Source: an uncultured Novosphingobium sp.
GTDB lineage: Bacteria > Pseudomonadota > Alphaproteobacteria > Sphingomonadales > Sphingomonadaceae
DNA: 64,000 bases
Direction: 5' to 3'
NCBI GenBank assembly: GCA_937996535.1
Contig: CALKVF010000074.1
Coordinates: forward strand, 1 to 64,000
The stretch's first letter is position 1, and each line of letters begins with the position of its first letter. Positions 14,591 through 22,911 of this stretch are shown here, one piece after another. The position numbers and the translations under genes were made by a program. Under the pieces are notes generated by a model. It did not search any database. It was not told the origin of the DNA and saw only the letters and a list, made by a program, of their open reading frames with translations.

Positions 14591-14980
14591 TCAGGCGAGC
14601 GTTACGAAAATCTCCGCCTCAATCACCCAATCATCGCCGATCTTGCGCCATTTTGCGGAATAATCACCGGCGGCCAGCAGCTCGCCGGTAGCGCTCGAAG
14701 TGCCCCGCCACTTGCCGTGTTCGAGCGCGATCGGTTCGACCGTCGAGCCGATGATCGTGTCAGGAATACGCGCGTACACAAAGCGGGGCTGTGCACCGAA
14801 TTCGCGCTTCCACGCCTGGAGCTGCGCCTTGCGCCCGGCGATAACCGCACTGTCAGTGCCCGCAACAAGCACGACATTGGGCGCGAGTATCGGGCCAATG
14901 GCCGCAATATCCGCGTCTGCCAGCGCCCGATTGAAGGCGGCGCGGCGCAAGCGAATGGAAAGGTCCGTCGAGCCAGTCAT
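14591..14980 (-). CDS. NTF2-like / SnoaL-type domain protein
   Basis: A 129-residue single-domain protein with the NTF2-like fold pattern. The N-terminal helices (LRRAAFNRALADADIAAIGP) are followed by ILAPNVVLVAGTDSAVIAGR and strands ending WVIEAEIFVTLA. Related proteins are labelled DUF4440 or nuclear transport factor 2 family; some are isomerases or hydrolases, others only bind ligands. No catalytic residues can be assigned. It lies 59 bases upstream of pobA on the same strand, so the two could share a transcript, but a link to 4-hydroxybenzoate is not shown. Confidence 0.8.
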   Translation of the reverse strand: MTGSTDLSIRLRRAAFNRALADADIAAIGPILAPNVVLVAGTDSAVIAGRKAQLQAWKREFGAQPRFVYARIPDTIIGSTVEPIALEHGKWRGTSSATGELLAAGDYSAKWRKIGDDWVIEAEIFVTLA

Positions 14981-15069
14981 GCCCGCCTTTGGCCGCAGAG
15001 CGAGGCCATCGTCAATGGTCCGAACAGCGCCGCTCTTTTGCCCGCTCCCCGGACCTGCTAGGGCGCGCC

Positions 15070-16935
15070 ATGCTTAATCTGAACGGTATCACGGTTCGCC
15101 TCGGTGGGCGGACGATCATCGACGACGCGACCGCCAAATTGCCGCCCCGCGGGCGGATCGGTCTCATCGGCAGGAATGGTGCCGGCAAGTCTACCCTGGT
15201 GCGGGTGATCGCCGGGATGCTGGAGCCCGACAGCGGCGAGGTGGCGATGCCGCGCGGCAGCCGCCTCGGCTACATCGCCCAGGAAGCGCCCGGGGGCGAT
15301 TCCACCCCCTTCGAAACGGTGCTCGCGGCCGATGTCGAGCGCGCCGCGCTGATGGTCGAGAGCGAGACCTGTCAGGATGGGCACCGCCTGGCTGAAATTC
15401 ATGAGCGGCTGATCACCATCGATGCCCACGCCGCGCCCAGCCGTGCGGCGCGGATCCTTGTCGGGCTGGGCTTCGACGAAGCGGCGCAGCACCGTCCGCT
15501 GGAGAGTTTTTCAGGTGGCTGGCGGATGCGCGTCGCGCTGGCCTCGCTGCTGTTCTCGCAGCCGGATCTGCTGCTGCTCGATGAACCCTCCAACCACCTC
15601 GATCTCGAAGCCGTGCTGTGGCTGGAGGATTTCCTGCGCTCGTATCCGGCGACCATCCTGCTCGTCAGCCACGAACGTGATTTCCTCAACAATGTCGTGG
15701 ATCACACGCTGCACCTGTCGGCTGGCAAGCTGACCCTCTACCCGGGCGGCTATGACGCCTTCGAACGCCAGCGCGCGGAGCGGCAGGCGCAAATCGCCTC
15801 CGCCCGGGCGAAGCAGCAGGCCGAGCGCGAGCGGCTTCAGGAATATGTCGCGCGCAATTCGGCCCGGGCGTCGACCGCCAAACAGGCCCAGTCGCGCGCG
15901 AAGGCGCTCGCCAAGCTGCAACCGATCGCGGAACTGATCGACGACCCCTCGCTCAGCTTCGATTTTCCGAATCCCGACAAGCTGAACCCGCCGCTCATCA
16001 CGCTCGATTTCGCCTCGGTTGGCTATGGCGACACGCCGGTGCTGCGGCGGCTCAACTTGCGGCTCGATCCTGATGACCGGCTGGCTCTGCTAGGCCGCAA
16101 CGGCAATGGTAAAACCACGCTGGCGCGCCTTCTCGCCGCGCAGCTTGCGCCGATGGAAGGCGAGATGAACGCCAGCAGCCGGATGCGGGTGGGATATTTC
16201 ACCCAGTATCAGGTCGAAGAACTGGAGCGTTCGGAAACACCGCTGCAGCACATGACCAATTTGATGAAAGGGGCGAGCCAATCGGCGGTGCGAGCCCAGC
16301 TCGGGCGCTTCGGCTTTTCAGGCTCGAAGGCGACAACCGAAGTCGGCAAGCTGTCGGGCGGAGAGCGCGCCAGGCTGGCGCTGGCGCTGATCACCCACGA
16401 GGCGCCCCACCTCCTGATCCTCGACGAACCGACCAACCACCTTGATGTCGATGCCCGCGAAGCCTTGATCCAGGCGCTCAACGGCTATTCGGGCGCAGTC
16501 GTCATCGTCAGCCATGACCGGCATATGCTCGAAATGACGGCAGACCGGCTGGTGCTGGTCGACGGCGGCGTGGCCAACGAATTCGATGGCTCGATCGATG
16601 ACTACATCGCGTTCGTGCTGGCCAAAGATCCTGCCCCGGCCCGCAAGGAAGGGATCAACAAGAAGGATCAACGAAAAGCGGCTGCCGAAGCGCGCGCAAA
16701 GGGTCAGGAATCACGCAAACGCGCGAAAGATGCCGAGGCCGAGCTGGAAAAGCTGTCGGCCCGGCGCAATGCGATTGATCAGGCCATGTTCGATCCCGGC
16801 AAGGCTGAAGCGTCACTTCAAAAGCTCACCGTCACCGAATTGATGAAGCTGCGGGCGGAAATCGTGACCCGTATCGATGCTGCCGAAGCCGTCTGGCTGA
16901 ACGCAAGCGAAGCCCTGGAAACAATGGCAGGCTGA
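15070..16935 (+). CDS. ABC-F family ATPase (YheS/Uup-like)
   Basis: A 621-residue soluble ABC-F protein with two nucleotide-binding domains and no membrane part. Walker A motifs GRNGAGKST (near residue 35) and GRNGNGKTT (near 343), signatures FSGGWRMRVALASLL and LSGGERARLALALI, and Walker B stretches LLLLDEPSNHLD and LLILDEPTNHLD are all visible. The linker between the domains contacts the ribosomal E site in characterised members. The C-terminal charged coiled coil (AEARAKGQESRKRAKDAEAE) is typical of Uup/YheS. The likely role is translation factor or ribosome protection; antibiotic resistance cannot be claimed. Start MLNLNGITVRL at 15070. Confidence 0.93.
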   Translation: MLNLNGITVRLGGRTIIDDATAKLPPRGRIGLIGRNGAGKSTLVRVIAGMLEPDSGEVAMPRGSRLGYIAQEAPGGDSTPFETVLAADVERAALMVESETCQDGHRLAEIHERLITIDAHAAPSRAARILVGLGFDEAAQHRPLESFSGGWRMRVALASLLFSQPDLLLLDEPSNHLDLEAVLWLEDFLRSYPATILLVSHERDFLNNVVDHTLHLSAGKLTLYPGGYDAFERQRAERQAQIASARAKQQAERERLQEYVARNSARASTAKQAQSRAKALAKLQPIAELIDDPSLSFDFPNPDKLNPPLITLDFASVGYGDTPVLRRLNLRLDPDDRLALLGRNGNGKTTLARLLAAQLAPMEGEMNASSRMRVGYFTQYQVEELERSETPLQHMTNLMKGASQSAVRAQLGRFGFSGSKATTEVGKLSGGERARLALALITHEAPHLLILDEPTNHLDVDAREALIQALNGYSGAVVIVSHDRHMLEMTADRLVLVDGGVANEFDGSIDDYIAFVLAKDPAPARKEGINKKDQRKAAAEARAKGQESRKRAKDAEAELEKLSARRNAIDQAMFDPGKAEASLQKLTVTELMKLRAEIVTRIDAAEAVWLNASEALETMAG

Positions 16936-16955
16936 GGCGCCTATTGGGCGCGGGC

Positions 16956-18224
16956 TTAGCCTGCCGCCCGCATCGGCCGGCAGCGCATCGCAAGGTAGGT
17001 GCATGGGATTGCCAGGCAGGCTGCCAGATCCGCACCGATCAGCGGCAAGGTCCAGCTATGCGAGGCCCCCGCCAAGGCCAGCCGGTCGCTTGCAAAACCG
17101 ATCGCAAAAGACACCCCGCCGATCGCGAAGATGTTGATCAAGAGCATATTGAGCCCGGTCGCGGTGGCCTTGAGCCGGGGCGGCAGCAATTCCTCAATCA
17201 CGGCGAAAATTGGGCCATAGAGTACGGTCATGAACAGGATCGAGCCGACCATGCCAGCCATGAACAAGGGGGTTCCGCCCGGCGCCAGACGGTAGCACGC
17301 CAGCAGCGGCGCAAGGGCGAGAAGGACAAGGAGAACCGTCTTCGCCCGGTCCCAGCCCAGTCGGCGCGCAGCCCAGTCGACCAGCAGGCCCGAGCCGAAA
17401 GTTCCGGCCAGACCGGCAATGACAAAGGTGCCGCCATAGACCGCGCCGGCGCCGGCCTGGTCATACCCCTTCTCGGCCGTCAGCCAGAGCTGCACGAACG
17501 GGCTCGTGGCCGAATGGGCGTGAGCAAAAATGATGGCGAGCGAAGCCCACATGATCCGCGGCACCTGTCGCCACAGCGTGAACACCGCACCAAGATTGCC
17601 GAGCAGGGTCGGTCGCTCGGCCAGTTCAGGGGCCTTGTCCCTGATCCGCGACAGGCCGAGCAGCGCGACAAGGCCGACCAGCCCCATGCCGATAAAGGCC
17701 CAGCGCCAGCCAATCGCCGGCCCCAGCAAGCCGGCGATCAGAAAGCCGCCGCCGATGCCGATCGGGATACCCGCGAAGAACAGGCCCAGCGCCCCGGCGC
17801 GGTGGCGCTCGTCCACCCGGGCAAGGATGATGTTGCTGGCCGTGGGCACCAGCGTGGCCTCGCCCGCGGCAACGAACGGCCGCACGCCAAGCAGTGACCA
17901 AAATCCATGTGCCAGACCAGACAGCGCGGTAAACAGGCTCCACGCCCCAAGCCCGCTGGCCAACACGCGCACGCGGCCGATCCGGTCCGCCATCACCCCG
18001 GCCGCCAGCGCCGCGAAGGCATAGACCCCGCTGAACGCCAGGCCTGCGATCAGCGCGAACTGGCTGCGGTTCAGTGCCAGGTCGCGCATGATGTCAGCAG
18101 CAAAGGCGGCAACCAGCTGACGATCGATCTGGTTGACCACGTGCAAGGCCATCATGAACAGGATCAGGCCCGCCGGGCTGGTATGGCCTGAGGAAGCCTT
18201 GGCGGGCGCGGTGGCTTCAGCCAT
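16956..18224 (-). CDS. MFS transporter
   Basis: A 422-residue major facilitator with about 12 hydrophobic helices. The MFS loop signature between helices 2 and 3 is visible as GVMADRIGRVRVLASGLGAW. The first helix region contains MALHVVNQIDRQLVAAFAAD, typical of the spinster/hexuronate-like MFS proteins common in sphingomonads. It is the last gene of the CMD-BKACE-SDR-MFS operon, its ATG touching the SDR stop. It is probably the importer of that pathway's substrate; the substrate is unknown. Confidence 0.9.
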   Translation of the reverse strand: MAEATAPAKASSGHTSPAGLILFMMALHVVNQIDRQLVAAFAADIMRDLALNRSQFALIAGLAFSGVYAFAALAAGVMADRIGRVRVLASGLGAWSLFTALSGLAHGFWSLLGVRPFVAAGEATLVPTASNIILARVDERHRAGALGLFFAGIPIGIGGGFLIAGLLGPAIGWRWAFIGMGLVGLVALLGLSRIRDKAPELAERPTLLGNLGAVFTLWRQVPRIMWASLAIIFAHAHSATSPFVQLWLTAEKGYDQAGAGAVYGGTFVIAGLAGTFGSGLLVDWAARRLGWDRAKTVLLVLLALAPLLACYRLAPGGTPLFMAGMVGSILFMTVLYGPIFAVIEELLPPRLKATATGLNMLLINIFAIGGVSFAIGFASDRLALAGASHSWTLPLIGADLAACLAIPCTYLAMRCRPMRAAG

Positions 18225-19049
18225 TCAGAACATGCCTCCGTTGGGGCTGATAATCTGGCCCGCGAGGTAATGCCCTTCGCCAGCCAGATAGCAGACCAGG
18301 CTGGCATATTCCTCCATCGTTCCCAACCTGCCAGCCGGGATCATCTGGTACAAGCGGTTGCGAGCCGGCTCGTCGAGCCGCTCGATGTAGCTTTCAAACG
18401 TGGGGGTCATGACCCCGCCCGGTGCGACCGCGTTCACCAGAATGTTGGCTCCGGCAACCTCTGCCGCGACCGCGCGGGTGAATGCGATCACAGCCCCCTT
18501 GGTGGCCGAATAGTGCGGGCTGTGGGCGCTTAGCGCGGACAGACCCGCGATCGAGGCGATGTTGACGATCCGACCATAGCGGCGCGGCTCCATCTGGCGC
18601 AGCGCCGCACGGGTGCAATAGAACACGCCGTGGACGTTTACGCCCCAGTATTTGAGCCAGTCGGCATCGCTCATCGCGCTCGTGAAACCGAGCGTGTCGC
18701 GCGGTTCAGCCGTGGTCAAATAGGTGTAATGACGGCTGCGGCGCAGCTCGTCTTCGGGGCTGCCCGGGACAAGCGCCGCATTGTTGACCAGCACCTCGAC
18801 CGGGCCAAGCGCCTGCTGGGCTTCGGCAAAGAAGTGGTCAACCGCGGCGCTGTCGCTGACATCGCAGGTTGCTGCACGAACCTCGCAGCCCTGAGCGCGG
18901 AGGGTAGCGGCTGTCTTTTCCAGCTCCTCGCCGCGAAGGTCGCAGATGGCAAGGCGACCGCCAGCCGCGCCCAGCGCAGCGGCGATCGCCTGCCCGAGCC
19001 CGCGCGCCGCCCCAGTGACAACGCAGACCCGCCCCTCCACCTCATTCAT
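18225..19049 (-). CDS. Short-chain dehydrogenase/reductase with an internal insertion
   Basis: A 274-residue classical SDR. The cofactor site TGAARGLG (12-19), the structural NNA (89-91), and the catalytic Ser166, Tyr180 and Lys184 (YSATK) are visible. Between NNA and the NVHG region, residues about 95-130 form an insertion longer than usual for the family (SPEDELRRSRHYTY and beyond), near the substrate pocket. D37 after the second strand (ICDLRG) suggests NAD rather than NADP. I use the ATG at 19049, which overlaps the BKACE stop by 4 nt. It probably oxidises a hydroxy acid to the beta-keto acid used by BKACE. Confidence 0.9.
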   Translation of the reverse strand: MNEVEGRVCVVTGAARGLGQAIAAALGAAGGRLAICDLRGEELEKTAATLRAQGCEVRAATCDVSDSAAVDHFFAEAQQALGPVEVLVNNAALVPGSPEDELRRSRHYTYLTTAEPRDTLGFTSAMSDADWLKYWGVNVHGVFYCTRAALRQMEPRRYGRIVNIASIAGLSALSAHSPHYSATKGAVIAFTRAVAAEVAGANILVNAVAPGGVMTPTFESYIERLDEPARNRLYQMIPAGRLGTMEEYASLVCYLAGEGHYLAGQIISPNGGMF

Positions 19050-20104
19050 GCGTATTCCCACCGCGGCACGCCGCGCTGGCCCGGCTGGCGGTTGGGCGCA
19101 TAACCAAGCCGGCGCAAAGTCTCATCGGTCGACTGATAGAACGTGCCGATCTGGTAGATCGCCTTGGCTTCCGTTCCGGTGGCGACATCGCGGTGCAGTT
19201 CGTTTGCCATCCGCACCATCTGTTCGACCTGCTGGACCGACGTCATCCGCTCGCCCTTGCGGCTCCACAGGTTGTCTTCAATCCCGACGCGCACGTGCAG
19301 CCCCAACGCGATCGCAATGGCGTTGAACGGCGCAACATTGCGCATAATGGTCTCGATCGTCAGCACCGCGCCATCGGGCACGCGGCGGGCAAATTCGATC
19401 AGGTCGGCCGGATGGGTTCCTGCCGCTCCGCTGCCGATCGCAACATAGTTGAGCACCAGCGGGCCATTGTAGTGGCCCTTGCGGATCAGCCGTTCGACCG
19501 TTTCAAGCTGGCTCAGGTCGCCCACCATGAAGTGCGGCTGGATGCCATTGGCGACGAGCCGCTTGAGGTGTTCTTCCATGAACACCGGCCCGCATTCAAA
19601 ATACATGTTGCGATAGGCTTCGAACATGGCCGGATTGGTCAGGCAGGTGCCGGCGATGTCATCCGCGCTCATCAACGCGGAAATGTCCATCTGGTTGGTG
19701 TTGACCGCGATGGTCACCTGATCGGGCTTGGGCTTTAGTTCGGCCAGCATGTGCCGGGTATCGTCCGACAGCCACTTGGCCTCGCCACCTTCGCCTTCGG
19801 GCGCAAAGCTGATCGAGCCGCCAACCTGGATCAGCATGTCTGGGCAAGCCGTGCGGATGCGGTCGATCATCTCGTTGAACATCGACAGGCGCTTGGAGCC
19901 GCTGCCGTCGGCCTCGCGGCAATGCAGGTGCAGCACGGTGGCTCCGGCATTGTAGCAATCGACCGCCTTCTGGACTTGGTCGGCCATGGTCACCGGGATG
20001 TCTTCGGGGAAATCGCCCGGCAGCCACTGCGGGCCATAGGGTGCGACCTGGATGACCAGTTTTTCCTGGTTTTCGGGCAGCAGACTATCGTCGAGGAAGT
20101 GCAT
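19046..20104 (-). CDS. Beta-keto acid cleavage enzyme (BKACE, DUF849)
   Basis: A 352-residue BKACE family protein. Characterised members condense a beta-keto acid with acetyl-CoA and release acetoacetate plus a new CoA ester; the founding member Kce acts on 3-keto-5-aminohexanoate. Zinc-site and family motifs are seen as AGATVLHLHCREADGSGSKR (near residue 54), QVGGSISFAPEGEG, and ALGLHVRVGIEDNLWSRKGE near residue 270. Specificity cannot be read from the sequence. It is in an operon with a CMD-family protein, an SDR and an MFS transporter, so the substrate is probably made by the SDR. Confidence 0.92.
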   Translation of the reverse strand: MHFLDDSLLPENQEKLVIQVAPYGPQWLPGDFPEDIPVTMADQVQKAVDCYNAGATVLHLHCREADGSGSKRLSMFNEMIDRIRTACPDMLIQVGGSISFAPEGEGGEAKWLSDDTRHMLAELKPKPDQVTIAVNTNQMDISALMSADDIAGTCLTNPAMFEAYRNMYFECGPVFMEEHLKRLVANGIQPHFMVGDLSQLETVERLIRKGHYNGPLVLNYVAIGSGAAGTHPADLIEFARRVPDGAVLTIETIMRNVAPFNAIAIALGLHVRVGIEDNLWSRKGERMTSVQQVEQMVRMANELHRDVATGTEAKAIYQIGTFYQSTDETLRRLGYAPNRQPGQRGVPRWEYA

Positions 20105-20107
20105 GGT

Positions 20108-20557
20108 TCAGTCCTCCTTGGTATGTGAGTTGGTGTCGGGCACGGGCAGTCCGCGTGCCTTCATTTCATCAACCAGATGCGGGGTGCCGAGCGCGACCGA
20201 ATGGATGCCGAGGACAGCAACCAGTTGCAGCACGGCCATGATTTCCTCGGGCATCACCCCCAGGTCGAGCGCCTTGGCAATGTGCCGCTTGACCCCCGGC
20301 GAATACATGTGAGTGCAACTGGCATCGACCGCGATCGCAATCAGTTCGTAAGTCTTGGGATCGATGATCCCCTTGCGAACCGAATGCGTTCCCATGTCGA
20401 GGAACTTTTCCATCCAGTCGGCATCAAAGGCCGCGGCCTGATCCCAGGCCTGGTTCCAGCCGCCGCCGGCGCGGGCGGCATCGCTGATCGGAGTGGCTGA
20501 AGGCACGGCTCGTCTCCCCATTTGGTTGACCGCAGCGTAGTCCGTCAGACTCGACAT
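20108..20557 (-). CDS. Carboxymuconolactone decarboxylase / AhpD-like protein
   Basis: A 149-residue CMD-family protein. The conserved helical region reads YELIAIAVDASCTHMYSPGV, then KRHIAKALDLGVMPEEIMAV. The redox CxxC of AhpD is reduced to a single cysteine followed by CTHMYSPGVKRH, so a decarboxylase or hydrolytic role fits better than peroxidase. It is the first gene of the operon that continues with BKACE after 3 nt. Only 31 bases separate its ATG from the divergent regulator, so an internal start (ATG at 20521) is possible. Confidence 0.88.
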   Translation of the reverse strand: MSSLTDYAAVNQMGRRAVPSATPISDAARAGGGWNQAWDQAAAFDADWMEKFLDMGTHSVRKGIIDPKTYELIAIAVDASCTHMYSPGVKRHIAKALDLGVMPEEIMAVLQLVAVLGIHSVALGTPHLVDEMKARGLPVPDTNSHTKED

Positions 20558-20588
20558 GATTTAGATTTTCCGCCATTCAATTACGCAA

Positions 20589-21590
20589 ATGCGCCAAAGA
20601 CCAACAGTTCGCGCGGCTGCCCTGACCGGCTTTGGAGCGCTGGCGCGCAGCTATGGGCTGGATAGTGCAGCGATCCTGCGCGGCTGCGGCATCGCCGGCC
20701 AGGCCGAACAGGAACCCGACCGGCGCCTGCCGACCGCTGCAGTCAACCGCGCGTTCGAACGCGCCGCTGAACTGGCCGGGATCGAAGACTTCGGGCTGCG
20801 CCTCGCAGAACTGCGGGGCTTCTCCAATCTCGGCCCGGTTACCATGCTGGCGCGCGACGAGCCCGACATCCGCAGTGCGCTCAGCATCTTCACGGCTTAC
20901 CTGCCGCTGCACAACGAAGCGCTGACCATTGACCTGTCCGAACAGGGCGATCTGGCCGTGCTCGCCTGCGCCGTTGCAGGCGAAGGCCCCCGCGTCCAAG
21001 CCACCGACGTTGCAGTGGCAATGTTGCACCGGATCTTGCGCCAGCTTCTGGGTGCCGGCTGGGCCCCCATCGCGATTTATCTCGAGCGTGAACGCCCCGT
21101 CCATGCAAGTCAGTTCGCACGGGTCTTCGGTGCGCCGGTCCACTATGCGCAGGACTTCAGTGGCATTGTGCTCAGCCGCGCCGACCTTGATCGGCCCAAC
21201 CAGCTCGCCCAGGCCGCCTTGCGCCCCTATGCGGCCCAGGTCCGCGCGGCCCTGCCGGGCCTGAGTGAACTGCCAATGGCCGAGCGCGTCACCCGCCTGC
21301 TCCGGGCCATGCTCGCTGGCCGGCGCTGCACCGCGACACTGGCGGCGGAACGGCTGGGACTCTCACGCCGCACCCTCGAGCGGCGGCTGGCTGAAGAGCG
21401 CACCAGTTTCCACGCACTGCTTGACGATGTGCGCAGCGAACTGGCGCGCGGGCAACTCACCGGCAGCCGCCGCAGCAATTCCGAGATTGCCGATCTACTG
21501 GGGTTTGCCAGCTCGGCAGCCTTTACTGCCTGGTTCGCGCAACGCCACGGACTGCCGCCACAGGCCTGGCGGCGCGAGCAGATGCGTTAA
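20589..21590 (+). CDS. AraC-family transcriptional regulator
   Basis: A 333-residue regulator of the OruR/ArgR-type branch. The N-terminal ligand-binding domain (Arabinose_bd type, about 15-200) includes ELAGIEDFGLRLAELRGF and the LPLHNEAL region. The C-terminal double helix-turn-helix (about 240-330) has RCTATLAAERLGLSRRTLER and NSEIADLLGFASSAAFTAWF. It is divergent from the CMD-BKACE-SDR-MFS operon with only 31 bases between starts, and probably controls it in response to a pathway compound. Confidence 0.92.
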   Translation: MRQRPTVRAAALTGFGALARSYGLDSAAILRGCGIAGQAEQEPDRRLPTAAVNRAFERAAELAGIEDFGLRLAELRGFSNLGPVTMLARDEPDIRSALSIFTAYLPLHNEALTIDLSEQGDLAVLACAVAGEGPRVQATDVAVAMLHRILRQLLGAGWAPIAIYLERERPVHASQFARVFGAPVHYAQDFSGIVLSRADLDRPNQLAQAALRPYAAQVRAALPGLSELPMAERVTRLLRAMLAGRRCTATLAAERLGLSRRTLERRLAEERTSFHALLDDVRSELARGQLTGSRRSNSEIADLLGFASSAAFTAWFAQRHGLPPQAWRREQMR

Positions 21591-21610
21591 TGCCCCGGTT
21601 CGTTCGCGAT

Positions 21611-21687
21611 TGGTGCGCCCGGGTGGATTCGAACCACCGGCCTCAAGATTAGAAGTCTCGTGCTCTATCCAACTGAGCTACGGGCGC
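21611..21687 (-). tRNA. tRNA-Arg (anticodon TCT)
   Basis: A full cloverleaf on the minus strand, 77 nt including an encoded CCA. Acceptor GCGCCCG pairs with CGGGCGC, the anticodon loop is CTTCTAA and the T arm contains GGTTCGAATCC. The anticodon TCT reads AGA/AGG, codons that are rare in this GC-rich genome. The 3' end faces the AraC/BKACE block, the usual side for island insertion. Confidence 0.97.
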
Positions 21688-21745
21688 GTGCGGGGTGCTC
21701 ATAGGCGGGGTTTGCCTGCCGTGCAAACGGCGATAGGTTGGGGGA

Positions 21746-22468
21746 ATGGACACGACCCTTTCCCCGATCGACGGCTCGACCGGCGCCCGCCGCCACTTCC
21801 GCTATTTCGACTACATGATGGCGGCGTTTGTCGCGATCCTGTTGCTTTCCAACCTGATCGGCGCGGCCAAACTGGCAACGCTGGGCGGGCACACCTTTGG
21901 CGCGGGCATCCTGTTCTTCCCGCTGTCCTACGTGCTGGGCGACGTGCTGACCGAAGTCTATGGCTATGCCAATGCGCGGCGCTGCGTGTGGATGGGCTTT
22001 GCTGCGATGCTGTTCATGGCTTTCATGAGCTGGGTGGTGGTGGCCATGCCGCCCGCCGCCGGGTGGGACGGACAGGCCGCTTATGAAAGCGTGTTCGGAT
22101 CGACCTGGCGGATCGTCGCGGCCTCGGTGCTGGCGTTCTGGGCAGGCGAATTCGTCAACAGCTTCGTCCTTGCCAAGATGAAGATCCTGACCGGCGGCAA
22201 GCACCTGTGGAGCCGCACCATCGGATCGACCGTGTTCGGCCAGGCGATCGACAGCGCGATCTTCTATCCGGTGGCGTTCCTGGGGGTGTGGTCCAACACG
22301 CAGGTGCTGACGGTGATGGTCACCAACTGGGGGCTCAAGGTCTTGTGGGAAGCCGTCCTGACCCCGGTGACCTATGTGGTCGTGGCCTGGTTCAAGCACC
22401 GCGAAGGGGTCGACGTGTTCGACACCGGGACCGATTTTTCGCCCTTTGCCAAAGCTGAGGCGGTTTAA
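21746..22468 (+). CDS. yhhQ: Queuosine precursor transporter (YhhQ, VUT family)
   Basis: A 240-residue integral membrane protein of the VUT/YhhQ family, which imports the queuosine precursors preQ0 and preQ1. It has about six helices. Family motifs include MMAAFVAILLLSNLIGAAKL, FFPLSYVLGDVLTEVYGYAN (near residue 55) and GSTVFGQAIDSAIFYPVAFL (near 155). The DVLTEVYGY stretch is characteristic. The window also encodes queF (38908-39366), which fits import of preQ0 followed by reduction. Confidence 0.93.
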   Translation: MDTTLSPIDGSTGARRHFRYFDYMMAAFVAILLLSNLIGAAKLATLGGHTFGAGILFFPLSYVLGDVLTEVYGYANARRCVWMGFAAMLFMAFMSWVVVAMPPAAGWDGQAAYESVFGSTWRIVAASVLAFWAGEFVNSFVLAKMKILTGGKHLWSRTIGSTVFGQAIDSAIFYPVAFLGVWSNTQVLTVMVTNWGLKVLWEAVLTPVTYVVVAWFKHREGVDVFDTGTDFSPFAKAEAV

Positions 22469-22482
22469 TCCGCGCGGTGGCG

Positions 22483-22503
22483 GCCCTGCCCGACAGGCAG
22501 GGC
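22483..22503. terminator. Hairpin between convergent yhhQ and PspC-domain gene
   Basis: GCCCTGCC (22483-22490) and GGCAGGGC (22496-22503) form a perfect 8-base stem around CGACA. It lies between two convergent genes and could end both transcripts. It has no T tract on either side. Confidence 0.4.
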
Positions 22504-22519
22504 CTCACCGGCGATGGGC

Positions 22520-22717
22520 TCAATCGGCGATGAGGCCGATCGCAAGGTAGACCAGGATCAGCGAGCCAAAGCCGACCAGCGTGCCGACCAGCCAGAGGAC
22601 CCGCACCAGCGTCGCGTCCCAGCCGAAATAGTCGGCGATCCCGGAACAGACGCCCATGAAGCGGGCACGATCCTTGTTGAGGCGGAAGCCGCCGCTCCGA
22701 CGTTCGACCGCGCTCAT
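22520..22717 (-). CDS. Small PspC-domain membrane protein
   Basis: A 65-residue protein consisting of a PspC domain only. It has RFMGVCSGIADYFGWDATLV near residues 19-38, then one transmembrane helix (LWLVGTLVGFGSLILVYLAI). It lacks the long helical tail of the psp-operon PspC at 5066-5440. Its ATG overlaps the stop of a small exported protein (ATGA), and a sigma-54-like promoter lies upstream, so it may be a second PspF-linked output. It may modulate PspA or PspB signalling. Confidence 0.88.
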   Translation of the reverse strand: MSAVERRSGGFRLNKDRARFMGVCSGIADYFGWDATLVRVLWLVGTLVGFGSLILVYLAIGLIAD

Positions 22718-22854
22718 GCGACGACGCCGACATAGGTGGTGTGGGCATGGGCCGCACTCGGGGTGGCAACGGTTCCGCTGATCAGCACCAGCGACAGCGT
22801 CAGGGCGGAGATGGCAGCGGCGAAGCGGCCGGTAAGATTGGTCAGAAAGGTCAT
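22714..22854 (-). CDS. Small exported or anchored protein upstream of the PspC-domain gene
   Basis: A 46-residue protein with a signal-peptide-like N-terminus (MTFLTNLTGRFAAAISALTL, then SLVLISGTVATPSAAHA). A good cleavage site AHA-HTT would leave a peptide of nine residues. The ATG at 22854 has AAGGA 8 bases upstream; an in-frame ATG at 22863 has no room for a ribosome site. Its stop overlaps the PspC-domain gene start. In size and position it mirrors the small membrane protein at the head of the psp operon. Confidence 0.7.
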   Translation of the reverse strand: MTFLTNLTGRFAAAISALTLSLVLISGTVATPSAAHAHTTYVGVVA

Positions 22855-22911
22855 GGTCTGCATCCTTCTAGATTGGTTTGCCGTAGGTCTTTCCACGGAT
22901 TCCCAAAGAAT

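Noticed and set aside
21611..21745. Possible att site or integrase remnant at tRNA-Arg
   Set aside because: No integrase gene and no second copy of the tRNA 3' end were noticed; only the orientation and neighbours suggest an island.
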